Translations under genes and position numbers: made by a program
Notes under the pieces: generated by a model
Databases searched by the model: none
The model's input: only the letters and a program-made list of their open reading frames with translations
What the model was told of the DNA's origin: nothing
Assembly: GCA_027489105.1 (NCBI GenBank)
Contig: JAIYAJ010000008.1
Coordinates: 1 to 25,872, forward strand
Direction: 5' to 3'
From: Zymomonas sp.
Lineage (GTDB): Bacteria > Pseudomonadota > Alphaproteobacteria > Sphingomonadales > Sphingomonadaceae
Length of the DNA stretch: 25,872 nt
Shown here: positions 1 through 7,077 of the stretch, in pieces
Layout of the letters: each line of letters starts with the position of its first letter
Numbering within the stretch: position 1 is the stretch's first letter

Positions 1-775
1 CATGGCCGTGCTCGGCCAGGCGCTTCGCCTTCTCGATCACCATCTCCGCGACCTGCACGTGACGCGTCGCCGGCTCGTCGAAGGTCGAGGAGATGACTTC
101 GCCCTTCACCGAACGCTGCATGTCGGTGACTTCCTCGGGGCGTTCGTCGATCAGCAGGACGATCAGGAACACCTCGGGGTGGTTATCGGTGATCGCCTTG
201 GCGATGTTCTGGAGCAGCACGGTCTTGCCGACGCGCGGCGGCGCGACGATCAGCGCGCGCTGGCCTTTGCCTTGGGGGGCGATGATGTCGATCCCCCGCG
301 ACGACTTGTCCTTGACGGTCGGATCGAGCGTGTCGAGCGTCAGCTTCTGCTCGGGATAGAGCGGCGTCAGATTGTCGAAATTGACGCGGTGGCGGACGAC
401 ATCGGGATCGTCGAAGTTGATCGAGATCAGCCGGGTCAGCGCGAAATAGCGCTCGCCGTCCTTGGGCGCACGGATCTCGCCCTCGACCGTGTCGCCGGTG
501 CGGAGACCGAATTTGCGGACCTGGTTCGGCGAGACATAGATATCGTCGGGACCCGCGAGATAATTGGCCTCAGGGCTGCGCAGAAAGCCGAAACCGTCGG
601 GGAGCACCTCGATCGTGCCCTCGCCCATGATCTGCTCGCCATTCTCGGCCTCGACCTTGAGGATGCCGAACATCAGGTCCTGCTTGCGCATCGTCGACGC
701 GCCCTCGACGCCCAGCTCTTCCGCCATGGTGACGAGATCGGCGGGGCTCTTCTTCTTGAGGTCCTTCAGGTGCAT
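1..775 (-). CDS. rho: Transcription termination factor Rho (3' end cut by window edge)
   Basis: Rho is the hexameric RNA-dependent ATPase that ends transcription at factor-dependent terminators. About 258 codons are present, from the start codon to the window edge. They cover the N-terminal helical domain (starting [14 protein letters not shown]), the cold-shock-like RNA-binding domain with a GFGFLR RNP motif near residue 61, and the first part of the RecA-like ATPase with the P-loop APPRVGKT near 178-185 and LLIDERPEE near 207. The last third of the protein lies outside the window. It is the third gene after hemE and hemJ on the same strand, 190 bases below the hemJ stop, so it may have its own promoter. 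The N-terminal domain is short and lacks the long insert seen in some actinobacterial Rho proteins. Identity is very secure. Confidence 0.97.
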   Translation of the reverse strand, partial: MHLKDLKKKSPADLVTMAEELGVEGASTMRKQDLMFGILKVEAENGEQIMGEGTIEVLPDGFGFLRSPEANYLAGPDDIYVSPNQVRKFGLRTGDTVEGEIRAPKDGERYFALTRLISINFDDPDVVRHRVNFDNLTPLYPEQKLTLDTLDPTVKDKSSRGIDIIAPQGKGQRALIVAPPRVGKTVLLQNIAKAITDNHPEVFLIVLLIDERPEEVTDMQRSVKGEVISSTFDEPATRHVQVAEMVIEKAKRLAEHGH

Positions 776-965
776 CGACGGAATCCTGAGTCTTTGGGCG
801 TAGAATGGGAGAATCGGCGGCGGCGATGGAGAGGGCCGCTTCGGCTCTGGACAGGAGAAAGGCTTTCCGCTCGGACGGCGGTGCTGTTCTAAAGGCCGAC
901 CTAAGCGTGGCCGCGCGTCAAGTCAAGCGCCCGACCGTCTGGGAAGACGGCCGAGTCCTCCCGGC
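776..965. other. rho-hemJ intergenic region with small hairpin
   Basis: 190 non-coding bases between the rho start and the hemJ stop. A perfect 6-bp stem with a 4-base loop (CCGTCT/AGACGG) lies at 935-950, 16 bases past the hemJ stop. It has no T tract on the minus strand, so it is at most a weak or factor-dependent end of the hemE-hemJ transcript. The rho promoter is expected here, but I could not assign clear -35/-10 elements. Confidence 0.4.
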
Positions 966-1412
966 TCAGAAGGGGCGGACGATCACCAGGATGACGATGA
1001 TCGCGGTAGCGATCCCAGGAATCTCGTTCATGAGGCGCAGCGCCTTGTCGGATGGCGCGCGATGGCCGGCTGCCATCTTCTTGCCATAGCCGATCGCCCA
1101 GCCATGAAATCCCGAAAGCAGGATCACCGTCGCGAATTTCGCGTGGAACCAGGCCGTGCTCCACAGACCCTGGTCGAAGGCGAGCATCAGCCCGAACAGC
1201 CAGACGAGGATCATCGCCGGATTCAGGATGATCGACCGCAGCCGCCGCTCGCGTTCGATCCAGGCCTGATCCTCCATCGAGCCCGGTGCTGCGGCATGAT
1301 GATAGATGAAGAAGCGCGGAAGCATGAAAAGCCCCGCCATCCAGAAGATCACGAAGATCAGATGGGCGGATTTGACCCAGAGATAGGCATTGCCGAGAAA
1401 GCCGAGCAGCAT
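966..1412 (-). CDS. hemJ: Protoporphyrinogen IX oxidase HemJ
   Basis: HemJ is the membrane protoporphyrinogen oxidase of many alphaproteobacteria and cyanobacteria. It catalyses the penultimate step of haem synthesis and replaces HemG or HemY. The 148-residue protein is the usual length and reads as four membrane helices (about 14-36, 62-80, 88-108, 131-147). The conserved His17 in helix 1, followed by the WMAGLFMLPRFFIYH stretch, is the family signature. Family work links a conserved His to haem b binding. Conserved-looking Arg33, Lys92 and His103 are also present. It lies 11 bases below the hemE stop on the same strand, so the two haem genes form an operon. The HemJ/CopD-like identity is secure from the motif and from the neighbour. 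Confidence 0.93.
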   Translation of the reverse strand: MLLGFLGNAYLWVKSAHLIFVIFWMAGLFMLPRFFIYHHAAAPGSMEDQAWIERERRLRSIILNPAMILVWLFGLMLAFDQGLWSTAWFHAKFATVILLSGFHGWAIGYGKKMAAGHRAPSDKALRLMNEIPGIATAIIVILVIVRPF

Positions 1413-1423
1413 GGTTGTGTCCC

Positions 1424-2458
1424 TTACCCTCTGATCCGTGCCAGCAGCCGTTCGACATGCGCGATCGGCGTGTCGAGCTGGATGCCATGACCGAGATTGA
1501 ACACATGCGGCCGATGGGGGAAAGCTGCCCTAACGGCATCCACCGCCGCATCGAGCGCCTCGCCCCCGGCAATGAGCAGGAGCGGATCGAGATTGCCCTG
1601 TACCGGAAGGCCCTCGGGCAAAGCCTGATCGGCCCAGACCGGATCGACCGTCTCGTCGAGGCCGACCGCATCGACTCCCGTCTCACGGGCATAGGCCGGC
1701 AACTTTCCGCCAGCCCCCTTGGGGAAGCCGATGATCGGCGTTCCTGGGTGACGCGCATGAAGCCGGCGGACGATCTCGGCAGTGGGTGCAACCACCCAGC
1801 TTTCGAATTCGCGCGGAGCAAGACTGCCCGACCAGCTGTCGAACAGCTGCACGGCATCGACGCCGGATTCGATCTGACGCGACAGATAGTCGGTCGTTGC
1901 CTCGATGAGCCTGTCGATGATCGCGGCGAAGGCGGAGGGATCGCGATAGGCGAAGCGCCGAGCCTCGGCCTGCTCCTTGCTGCCCTGACCCGCAACCATA
2001 TAGGTCGCGACCGTCCAGGGACTGCCGGCAAAGCCGAGGAAGGTGGTCTCAGCGGGCAAAGCCTTCCGCACCCGTTCAATCGTGCCGTAGATCGGCAGCA
2101 GCCGCTCAGCAGCTGCTGTCAGCGCGTCCAGCGTCGTGTCGAGCAGGGTCGGCGACAGGCGGGGCCCTTCGCCGGCTGTGAATCGCAGATCCTGTCCCAG
2201 GGCATGGGGAATGACCAGAATGTCGGAAAACAGGATCGCGCCGTCGAATCCGAAACGGCGGATCGGTTGCAGCGTGATCTCCGCCGCCGCGTCGCTGTCA
2301 TAGGCGAGCGCGAGGAATCCGCCCTTGCTGGCGCGCAGTTCGCGATATTCCGGGAGATAGCGCCCTGCCTGCCGCATCAGCCAGACCGGTGGCGGGTCAC
2401 GACGTTCGCCGCGCAGCACGGAGAGCAGGGGGCGCGTTTCGGCAGGCTGGGCGGCCAT
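1424..2458 (-). CDS. hemE: Uroporphyrinogen decarboxylase
   Basis: HemE removes four carboxyl groups from uroporphyrinogen III to give coproporphyrinogen III, in the cytoplasm. The 344-residue TIM barrel has the family signature PPVWLMRQAGRYLPEYRE at 23-40 (Arg29 and Arg33 bind substrate carboxylates), the catalytic Asp79 in FSDILVI, Tyr153 in TYMV, and His324 in NLGHGI. An upstream in-frame ATG at 2548 would add 30 residues (starting MAIAPVVNKP). I prefer the ATG at 2458 because conserved sequence begins soon after it and because the longer form would run into the oriC-like region. The first gene of hemE-hemJ, it reads away from the putative origin, as in Caulobacter, where the hemE promoter lies inside the origin. 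The SD is weak. Confidence 0.96.
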   Translation of the reverse strand: MAAQPAETRPLLSVLRGERRDPPPVWLMRQAGRYLPEYRELRASKGGFLALAYDSDAAAEITLQPIRRFGFDGAILFSDILVIPHALGQDLRFTAGEGPRLSPTLLDTTLDALTAAAERLLPIYGTIERVRKALPAETTFLGFAGSPWTVATYMVAGQGSKEQAEARRFAYRDPSAFAAIIDRLIEATTDYLSRQIESGVDAVQLFDSWSGSLAPREFESWVVAPTAEIVRRLHARHPGTPIIGFPKGAGGKLPAYARETGVDAVGLDETVDPVWADQALPEGLPVQGNLDPLLLIAGGEALDAAVDAVRAAFPHRPHVFNLGHGIQLDTPIAHVERLLARIRG

Positions 2459-2478
2459 CTTATTACTTTCTGATTCTT

Positions 2479-2493
2479 TTAAAGAGAAATTGA
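2479..2493. promoter_or_regulatory. CtrA-like box in oriC
   Basis: TTAA-N7-TTGA matches the Caulobacter CtrA consensus TTAA-N7-TTAA at 7 of 8 positions. It lies in the AT-rich flank just upstream of hemE. In Caulobacter, CtrA sites in the origin repress initiation and the hemE promoter. One imperfect site in AT-rich DNA may be chance. Confidence 0.4.
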
Positions 2494-2522
2494 AGCTGTT
2501 GTAGGGGCGTGTGAACCGGGGT

Positions 2523-2531
2523 TTATTCACA
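2523..2531 (+). promoter_or_regulatory. DnaA box 1 (TTATTCACA)
   Basis: Perfect match to TTWTNCACA. It forms one arm of a small inverted repeat with TGTGAA at 2510-2515. Confidence 0.8.
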
Positions 2532-2554
2532 ACCGGTGCAATTGCCAACAGCTT

Positions 2555-2587
2555 GACTCACAGGGACTCGCGCCGAGTCCGCGAGTC
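2555..2587. repeat. Phased GANTC cluster with nested inverted repeats
   Basis: Four GANTC sites, the recognition sequence of the alphaproteobacterial cell-cycle methylase CcrM, start at 2555, 2565, 2575 and 2583, about one helical turn apart. Two further sites flank them at 2472 (GATTC) and 2643 (GAATC). The cluster forms two mutually exclusive hairpins: GGACTCG/CGAGTCC (2564-2570 with 2574-2580) and GACTCGCG/CGCGAGTC (2565-2572 with 2580-2587). It sits between DnaA boxes 1 and 2. Confidence 0.75.
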
Positions 2588-2603
2588 ATTCGCGCCATGC
2601 CCG

Positions 2604-2612
2604 TTATCCACA
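2604..2612 (+). promoter_or_regulatory. DnaA box 2 (TTATCCACA)
   Basis: Exact match to the strong E. coli R-box consensus, on the plus strand. Confidence 0.88.
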
Positions 2613-2626
2613 GGCAGTGCCGGGAT

Positions 2627-2644
2627 TGTGGATGCTGTGGATGA
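2627..2644 (-). promoter_or_regulatory. Two tandem weak DnaA boxes
   Basis: TGTGGATGC directly followed by TGTGGATGA. Read on the minus strand these are GCATCCACA (two mismatches to TTATCCACA) and TCATCCACA (one mismatch). They are adjacent 9-bp units facing DnaA box 2, as expected for co-operative low-affinity sites. A GGATT/AATCC pair brackets them. Confidence 0.55.
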
Positions 2645-2727
2645 ATCCAGGGACGATCGGCCGGTCAGCGGGGATGAAAGCAGCGCTTGAAAGCGTCCCC
2701 AGCCTTCCGCTAGCCCGATCCTCATGC

Positions 2728-2736
2728 TTTTCCACA
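2728..2736 (+). promoter_or_regulatory. DnaA box 3 (TTTTCCACA)
   Basis: Perfect match to the relaxed consensus TTWTNCACA, 47 bases before the DUF299 gene start. Confidence 0.7.
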
Positions 2737-2782
2737 GAACCGTCCCCGATCATGTCTGCTTCGCTTCGGGGCAGTGCGGATC

Positions 2783-3616
2783 ATGATCCGGCTTCATCTC
2801 CATCTCCTGTCGGATTCGACCGGCGAGACGCTCGAGAACATCGCCAAGGCGGGGCTCGCCCAGTTCGAGGGGGTCGAGACGATCAAGCATTTCTGGCCGA
2901 TGGTCCGCAGCCAGGGCCATCTCGACCGGATACTCCTCGAAATCGCCCAGCGCCCGGGGCTGGTGATCTTCACCCTGGTCAACAATGACATCCGCAAACG
3001 GCTGGAATCGCGCTGCCACGCCCTCGGCCTGCCGAGCGTCTCGGCCCTCGACCCGGTGATCGAGGCGCTGTCGCAGCTGCTGGGGCAGGAGGCGCTCGCC
3101 CGGCCGGGGCGCCAGCACATGCTCGATGCCGCCTATTTCGCGCGCGTCGAAGCGATCCAGTACACGATCGCGCATGACGACGGCCTGATCCCCGAGGATT
3201 GGGAAGAGGCCGACATCATCCTGACCGGCGTATCGCGATCGTCGAAGACGCCGACCTCGATCTATCTCGCCAATCGCGGCTACAAGGTCGCGAATGTCCC
3301 GCTGGTCGTCGAATCCCCGCCGCCGCGCTCGCTCTATTCGCTCGTCCATCCGCTGGTCGTCGGGCTGACCACCAGCCCCGATCGGTTGATCCAGATCCGC
3401 CGCAACCGGCTGCTGTCGCTCAACCAGTCGCCCGAGACGGCCTATGTCGATCATGAGAAGGTCGTCGCGGAACTGGCCTTTGCCCGGCGCATCTTCTCCG
3501 ATCAGGGATGGCCGGTGATCGACGTCACCCGGCGATCGATCGAAGAGACCGCAGCCGCCATCATCAATCTCGCCAATGATCGCGCAGCGAAGCGCAACCA
3601 GGGGAAGGACAGCTGA
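2783..3616 (+). CDS. DUF299 bifunctional kinase/pyrophosphorylase (PEP synthase / PPDK regulatory protein)
   Basis: This family switches phosphoenolpyruvate synthase or pyruvate phosphate dikinase off and on by phosphorylating and dephosphorylating a Thr near the catalytic His. The 277-residue protein starts with the typical MIRLHLHLLSDSTGET and has the P-loop-like GVSRSSKTPT at 149-158, the expected length and layout. A GTG at 2774 would add three residues. I chose the ATG at 2783 because homologous proteins begin at this point. The ATG is the centre of a perfect 14-bp palindrome (2777-2790). It is the first gene right of the putative origin, and its stop overlaps the maf start (TGATG). Which dikinase it controls cannot be told from the window. 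Confidence 0.92.
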   Translation: MIRLHLHLLSDSTGETLENIAKAGLAQFEGVETIKHFWPMVRSQGHLDRILLEIAQRPGLVIFTLVNNDIRKRLESRCHALGLPSVSALDPVIEALSQLLGQEALARPGRQHMLDAAYFARVEAIQYTIAHDDGLIPEDWEEADIILTGVSRSSKTPTSIYLANRGYKVANVPLVVESPPPRSLYSLVHPLVVGLTTSPDRLIQIRRNRLLSLNQSPETAYVDHEKVVAELAFARRIFSDQGWPVIDVTRRSIEETAAAIINLANDRAAKRNQGKDS

Positions 3617-4221
3617 TGGTCCCACCCCGCCTGATCCTCGCCTCTCAATCGAGCTCGCGCCGTGCGATGCTGTCCGCAGCCGGCGTCGACTTCGAAGCGA
3701 TGGCCGCCGGCGTCGACGAAGAGGCGATGAAAGACGGGCTGCGAGCCGAAGCTATCTCGCCGCGCAACCTTGCCGACGCCCTGGCAGAGTTCAAGGCGAT
3801 GCGGCTGTCGCAGCGCTTTCCCGACGCGCTGGTGCTCGGCTGTGACTCCACGGTCGCGTTCGACGATGATGCCATGATCGACAAGGCTGGCAGCCGCGAC
3901 GAACAACGCGATCTGCTGCTGCGTCTTTCCGGACAGCGGCATCGGCTGTGGAGCGCTGCGGTGATCTGCGAGGGAGGACGCCCCATCTGGCGGCATGTGG
4001 ATGTCGCTGCCCTTCACATGCGCCCGCTCGGCGAGGCATTCATAGATGCCTATCTGGATGCCGAATGGCCCGAGATCGGCCACTGCGTCGGCGGCTACCG
4101 CCTCGAAGGGCGCGGGGCCCAGCTCTTCGCGCGGATCGAGGGAAGCCAGTTCACCATATTGGGCCTGCCGCTGCTGCCGCTGCTCGACTATCTGCGGACA
4201 CGGGGAGTCCTGCCGTCATGA
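3616..4221 (+). CDS. maf: Maf-family nucleoside triphosphate pyrophosphatase
   Basis: Maf proteins hydrolyse non-canonical or modified nucleoside triphosphates to monophosphates, acting as house-cleaning enzymes. The 201-residue protein opens with the substrate-loop signature LILASQSSSRRAML (6-19). The presumed catalytic Asp77 is in LGCDSTV, and DKAGSRDEQRDLLLRLSGQ, GGYRLEGRGAQLF and GSQFTILGLPL follow in family order. The usual YETRV-type segment is replaced by a less typical stretch, so the exact substrate subclass (dTTP/UTP or m7GTP) is open. The start ATG overlaps the preceding stop and its own stop overlaps the aroE ATG, so translation is probably coupled across DUF299-maf-aroE. Confidence 0.93.
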   Translation: MVPPRLILASQSSSRRAMLSAAGVDFEAMAAGVDEEAMKDGLRAEAISPRNLADALAEFKAMRLSQRFPDALVLGCDSTVAFDDDAMIDKAGSRDEQRDLLLRLSGQRHRLWSAAVICEGGRPIWRHVDVAALHMRPLGEAFIDAYLDAEWPEIGHCVGGYRLEGRGAQLFARIEGSQFTILGLPLLPLLDYLRTRGVLPS

Positions 4222-5084
4222 CCGACGACGTATCGAACCTGCCCTATGCCGAGGTGATCGGCGATCCGATCGCCCATTCCAAATCGCCGATGATTCACAG
4301 ACATTGGCTGCAACAAGCTGGAGTCGCAGCCGATTATCGTGCATCTCATATCCGGTCCGAAGATCTTCAGAGCTTTTTCGAACAGCGGCGCGCCGATCCG
4401 CTGTGGCGCGGCTGCAACGTCACCATCCCGCACAAGCAGGCAGTGATGCCGTTTCTGGATGAAATAGACCCGGCGGCCCAGCGCATCGGCGCGGTCAACA
4501 CGATCGTCCCGCGCGAAGGGCGGCTGATCGGCCATAACAGCGACTATGCGGGATTCCTCGAACCGCTCCAGCCCTTGCTCGCGCAGCAGCATCTGTTCCG
4601 CATGGCGCGAATCTTCGGGACCGGCGGCGCCGCGAAGGCGGTCGCGATCGCGCTCCACGATCAGGGTTTCACCTGCGTGATCATCGCCCGCAATCTCGAC
4701 AAGGCCCGTGCGCTGCGCGAGGCGTTCGAGCCCGACGATCGGCTGGTCGCACCGATCGACATCTTCGCCCAACCCACCGATTTCCCGTTCGACGACCGCC
4801 AGGGCATATTGGATGTCGTGGTCAACACGACCTCGCTCGGCATGAAGGGGCAGCCGCCGCTGCAACTCGACTTCAGCCATGTCCCGCCCAATGCGGTGAT
4901 CTACGATATCGTCTATGCCCCGCTCGAAACGCCGCTGCTCGCCGAAGCGCGGGCGCGGGGGCTCCGCACGGTCGACGGACTGCGCATGCTGGTCGGGCAG
5001 GCGGCGGTCGCCTTCGAGCATTTTTTCGGCGTGCCCGCGCCGCGCGGCGCCGATGAGGATCTGCGCCGGCAATTGCTCGCCTGA
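4218..5084 (+). CDS. aroE: Shikimate dehydrogenase
   Basis: AroE reduces 3-dehydroshikimate to shikimate with NADPH, the fourth step of the aromatic amino acid pathway. The 288-residue protein shows the substrate site AEVIGDPIAHSKSP (Ser21, Ser23), the catalytic Lys73 in NVTIPHK, Asn94 in GAVNTI, and Asp109 in GHNSDYAG. The Rossmann loop is GTGGAAKA at 134-141. Most family members have NTD where this one has NSD. The first Gly-rich position is Thr rather than Ala, which is conservative. The ATG at 4218 overlaps the maf stop (ATGA). The open frame extends further upstream inside maf, but conserved sequence begins only after 4218. coaE follows within 9 bases. Confidence 0.96.
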   Translation: MTDDVSNLPYAEVIGDPIAHSKSPMIHRHWLQQAGVAADYRASHIRSEDLQSFFEQRRADPLWRGCNVTIPHKQAVMPFLDEIDPAAQRIGAVNTIVPREGRLIGHNSDYAGFLEPLQPLLAQQHLFRMARIFGTGGAAKAVAIALHDQGFTCVIIARNLDKARALREAFEPDDRLVAPIDIFAQPTDFPFDDRQGILDVVVNTTSLGMKGQPPLQLDFSHVPPNAVIYDIVYAPLETPLLAEARARGLRTVDGLRMLVGQAAVAFEHFFGVPAPRGADEDLRRQLLA

Positions 5085-5092
5085 GCCGCGCG

Positions 5093-5734
5093 ATGATCGT
5101 CATCGGACTGACCGGCTCGATCGGCATGGGCAAGTCGACCGTCTCGGCGATGTTCGCGCGCGCCGGCGTGCCTGTCTATGACGCCGACGCCGAAGTTCAC
5201 CGTCTCCAGGGGCGTGGCGGCCGCCTCGTTGCCGCGATCGAGGCGGCCTTTCCGGGCACGGCCGGCCCCCATGGGATCGATCGGGCGGTGCTGTCGAAAG
5301 CGGTGCTCGGCGACAAAGCCGCGCTGCACCGGCTCGAGCGGATCGTGCATCCGGCCCTCGTCGAGTCGCGCCGTCTCTTTCTGCGGCGATACCGTGCGCG
5401 GCCGCTCGTCGTGCTCGACATCCCGCTGCTGTTCGAGAAACGCGGCTGGCGTTCGGTCGATGCGACCGTCGTCGTCTCGGCTCCCGCGTGGAAACAGGTC
5501 CGGCGGGTGCTTGCCAGACCGGGCATGAACCCGTTGAAACTCAAGCATATCCGTTCGCTGCAGCTGCCCGACCACGAAAAGCGCGCGCGCGCCGACTTCG
5601 TCATCGACAATGGCGGGACGATCGATCGGACGCGCAGGGCCGTCCGTCATCTCGTCACTTGCTTACGGACGCACGGAGTCCGATATTGTCGTTCATGCGA
5701 GAGATCGTCTTCGACACCGAAACCACTGGCCTGA
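5093..5734 (+). CDS. coaE: Dephospho-CoA kinase
   Basis: CoaE phosphorylates dephospho-CoA on the ribose 3'-OH, the last step of coenzyme A synthesis. The 213-residue protein has the P-loop GSIGMGKST (8-16), the YDADAEVHRL motif (29-38) and the lid/core segment PLVVLDIPLLFE. The start is an ATG 8 bases after the aroE stop. Recognisable family sequence ends near residue 190. The final 13 or so residues (ending RSSSTPKPLA) are translated from the first 40 bases of dnaQ in another frame. This looks like stop-codon drift rather than a functional domain. The enzyme core looks intact. Confidence 0.94.
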   Translation: MIVIGLTGSIGMGKSTVSAMFARAGVPVYDADAEVHRLQGRGGRLVAAIEAAFPGTAGPHGIDRAVLSKAVLGDKAALHRLERIVHPALVESRRLFLRRYRARPLVVLDIPLLFEKRGWRSVDATVVVSAPAWKQVRRVLARPGMNPLKLKHIRSLQLPDHEKRARADFVIDNGGTIDRTRRAVRHLVTCLRTHGVRYCRSCERSSSTPKPLA

Positions 5735-6393
5735 ACCCTGCGACAGGAGACCGGCTCGTCGAAATTGGCTGTGTCGAGATGGTCAACCGGGTCGAGACCG
5801 GGCGCACCTATCACGCCTATTTCAACCCTCAGCGCGCGATGCCGATCGAGGCCGAGCAGATCCACGGCCTGTCGGACCGCTTCCTGAGCGACAAGCCGCT
5901 GTTCGCCTCGCTGGCAGACGAACTGCTGGAGTTTCTCGGCGATGCGCCGCTGGTCGCGCACAATGCCGGATTCGATTTCGGCTTTCTCAACGCGGAGCTG
6001 ACGCTGTGCGGTCGGCCGAAGATCGCCATGAGCCGGATGATCGATACGGTGCCGATGGCGCGCAAGCTCCATCCGGGCGCCAAGCACACGCTGGATGCGC
6101 TGTGCAGCCGCTATGGCATCGACCGCAGCCACCGCGTCAAGCATGGCGCGCTGCTCGACGCACAGCTGCTCGCCCAGGTCTATGTGGAATTGACGGGAGG
6201 CCGTCAGATCGGCCTTTCGATCACCGAAATGGTCGTCGAGGAGACGATCGTCGTCGCAGCGCCCACCATCGTGGCCGCGCGCGCCATTCGGCCTATCCGG
6301 CCCCATTTTGCCAGCGAGGAGGAACAGGAAAGACACAAGGCCTTCGTACAGAAGCTCGACGCGCCGCTCTGGCTGGAGGGTGTGGCGGGCTGA
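5695..6393 (+). CDS. dnaQ: DNA polymerase III epsilon subunit (3'-5' proofreading exonuclease)
   Basis: DnaQ is the proofreading subunit of the replicative polymerase. The 232-residue DEDDh exonuclease has Exo I (Asp7 and Glu9 in FDTETTGL), Exo II (HNAGFDFGFLN, Asp94) and Exo III (His150 and Asp155 in KHGALLDAQLL). A C-terminal tail of about 55 residues (from about 178) would bind the alpha subunit. I chose the ATG at 5695; a TTG at 5686 is in frame three codons upstream. The gene starts inside the coaE reading frame (40-base overlap) and ends the five-gene run that flanks alphaproteobacterial origins. Confidence 0.95.
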   Translation: MREIVFDTETTGLNPATGDRLVEIGCVEMVNRVETGRTYHAYFNPQRAMPIEAEQIHGLSDRFLSDKPLFASLADELLEFLGDAPLVAHNAGFDFGFLNAELTLCGRPKIAMSRMIDTVPMARKLHPGAKHTLDALCSRYGIDRSHRVKHGALLDAQLLAQVYVELTGGRQIGLSITEMVVEETIVVAAPTIVAARAIRPIRPHFASEEEQERHKAFVQKLDAPLWLEGVAG

Positions 6394-6469
6394 TTCTATC
6401 CGAAAATGTGCGGATGGTCGCGGACCTGTGAGCGCCGCACCATCAGCGTAACATAGTTGGAGAATTGCC

Positions 6470-7057
6470 ATGGAAATTCGTGTTTCGGGACATCAGGTGG
6501 ACACGGGCGAAGCGCTCCGGACCCATGTCGAGACCCGGCTCCAAGCGATTGCCGACAAATATTTCTCGCGTAGCCTTTCCGCTCACGTGACCTTCGGTCG
6601 TGGTCAGCACGGCAACGGCTTTTCCTGCGATATCATCGCCCATGTCATGCAGGGCGTGATCCTCAAGGGCTCGGCCCATGCGATGGAGGCCCACCCCGCT
6701 TTCGAACAGGCCGCCGACCGGATCGAGACCCAGCTCCGTCGCTATATGCGTCGCCTGAAGTCGCGCACTGCCCCCGTCGCGGCGCCGATCGACGCGATCG
6801 ACGAGAATGCCGGCTACACCGTTTTCGAAGCCCCGCGCGAGGAAGAACTGGATGAAGCCGGCGACAGCCCGGTGATCATCGCCGAGACCCGTGTCGACGT
6901 TCCCGATGCATCGGTTTCCGATGCCGTGATGATGCTGGACCTGCGAAATACGACGGCGCTTCTTTTCCGAAATTCTGGTACCGGCGCCTTCAATATGGTG
7001 TATCGGCGCAACGACGGCACGATCGGCTGGGTCGAGCCGAGCCGGGCAGCCGGATAA
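6470..7057 (+). CDS. hpf: Ribosome hibernation promoting factor, long form
   Basis: Long HPF binds idle 30S subunits and links 70S ribosomes into inactive 100S dimers in stationary phase or starvation. The 195-residue protein has the N-terminal ribosome-binding fold (about 1-98, starting MEIRVSGHQVDTGEAL). An acidic linker follows, then the C-terminal dimerisation domain (about 138-190, with ALLFRNSGTGAFNMVYRRND). Length fits the long form, not the short YfiA/HPF. A GGAG Shine-Dalgarno lies 8 bases before the ATG. ptsN follows 20 bases downstream, the familiar hpf-ptsN pairing of proteobacteria. rpoN, often upstream in other bacteria, is absent here. Confidence 0.95.
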   Translation: MEIRVSGHQVDTGEALRTHVETRLQAIADKYFSRSLSAHVTFGRGQHGNGFSCDIIAHVMQGVILKGSAHAMEAHPAFEQAADRIETQLRRYMRRLKSRTAPVAAPIDAIDENAGYTVFEAPREEELDEAGDSPVIIAETRVDVPDASVSDAVMMLDLRNTTALLFRNSGTGAFNMVYRRNDGTIGWVEPSRAAG

Positions 7058-7077
7058 GGAATAGCGAATCCCGTCGA

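Larger units (their letters stand above)
2459..2782. other. oriC: Probable chromosomal replication origin (oriC)
   Basis: 324 non-coding bases between hemE (minus) and the DUF299 gene (plus). This is the exact gene context of the Caulobacter origin (hemE / Cori / DUF299-maf-aroE-coaE-dnaQ). It contains perfect TTWTNCACA DnaA boxes on the plus strand at 2523-2531 (TTATTCACA), 2604-2612 (TTATCCACA) and 2728-2736 (TTTTCCACA). Two weaker tandem boxes lie on the minus strand at 2627-2635 and 2636-2644. An AT-rich run next to hemE (about 2459-2495) is a candidate unwinding element. Six GANTC sites, a CtrA-like half-site pair and several small inverted repeats are also present. The remaining gap is GC-rich. 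Function is inferred from context and motifs; replication initiation was not tested. Confidence 0.85.

Noticed and set aside
901..2079. 392-residue minus-strand frame over hemJ/hemE
   Set aside because: Frame-shifted shadow of hemE and hemJ, which carry the catalytic motifs.
2510..2518. Possible reverse DnaA box TGTGAACCG
   Set aside because: Three mismatches to the consensus; kept only as part of an inverted repeat with DnaA box 1.
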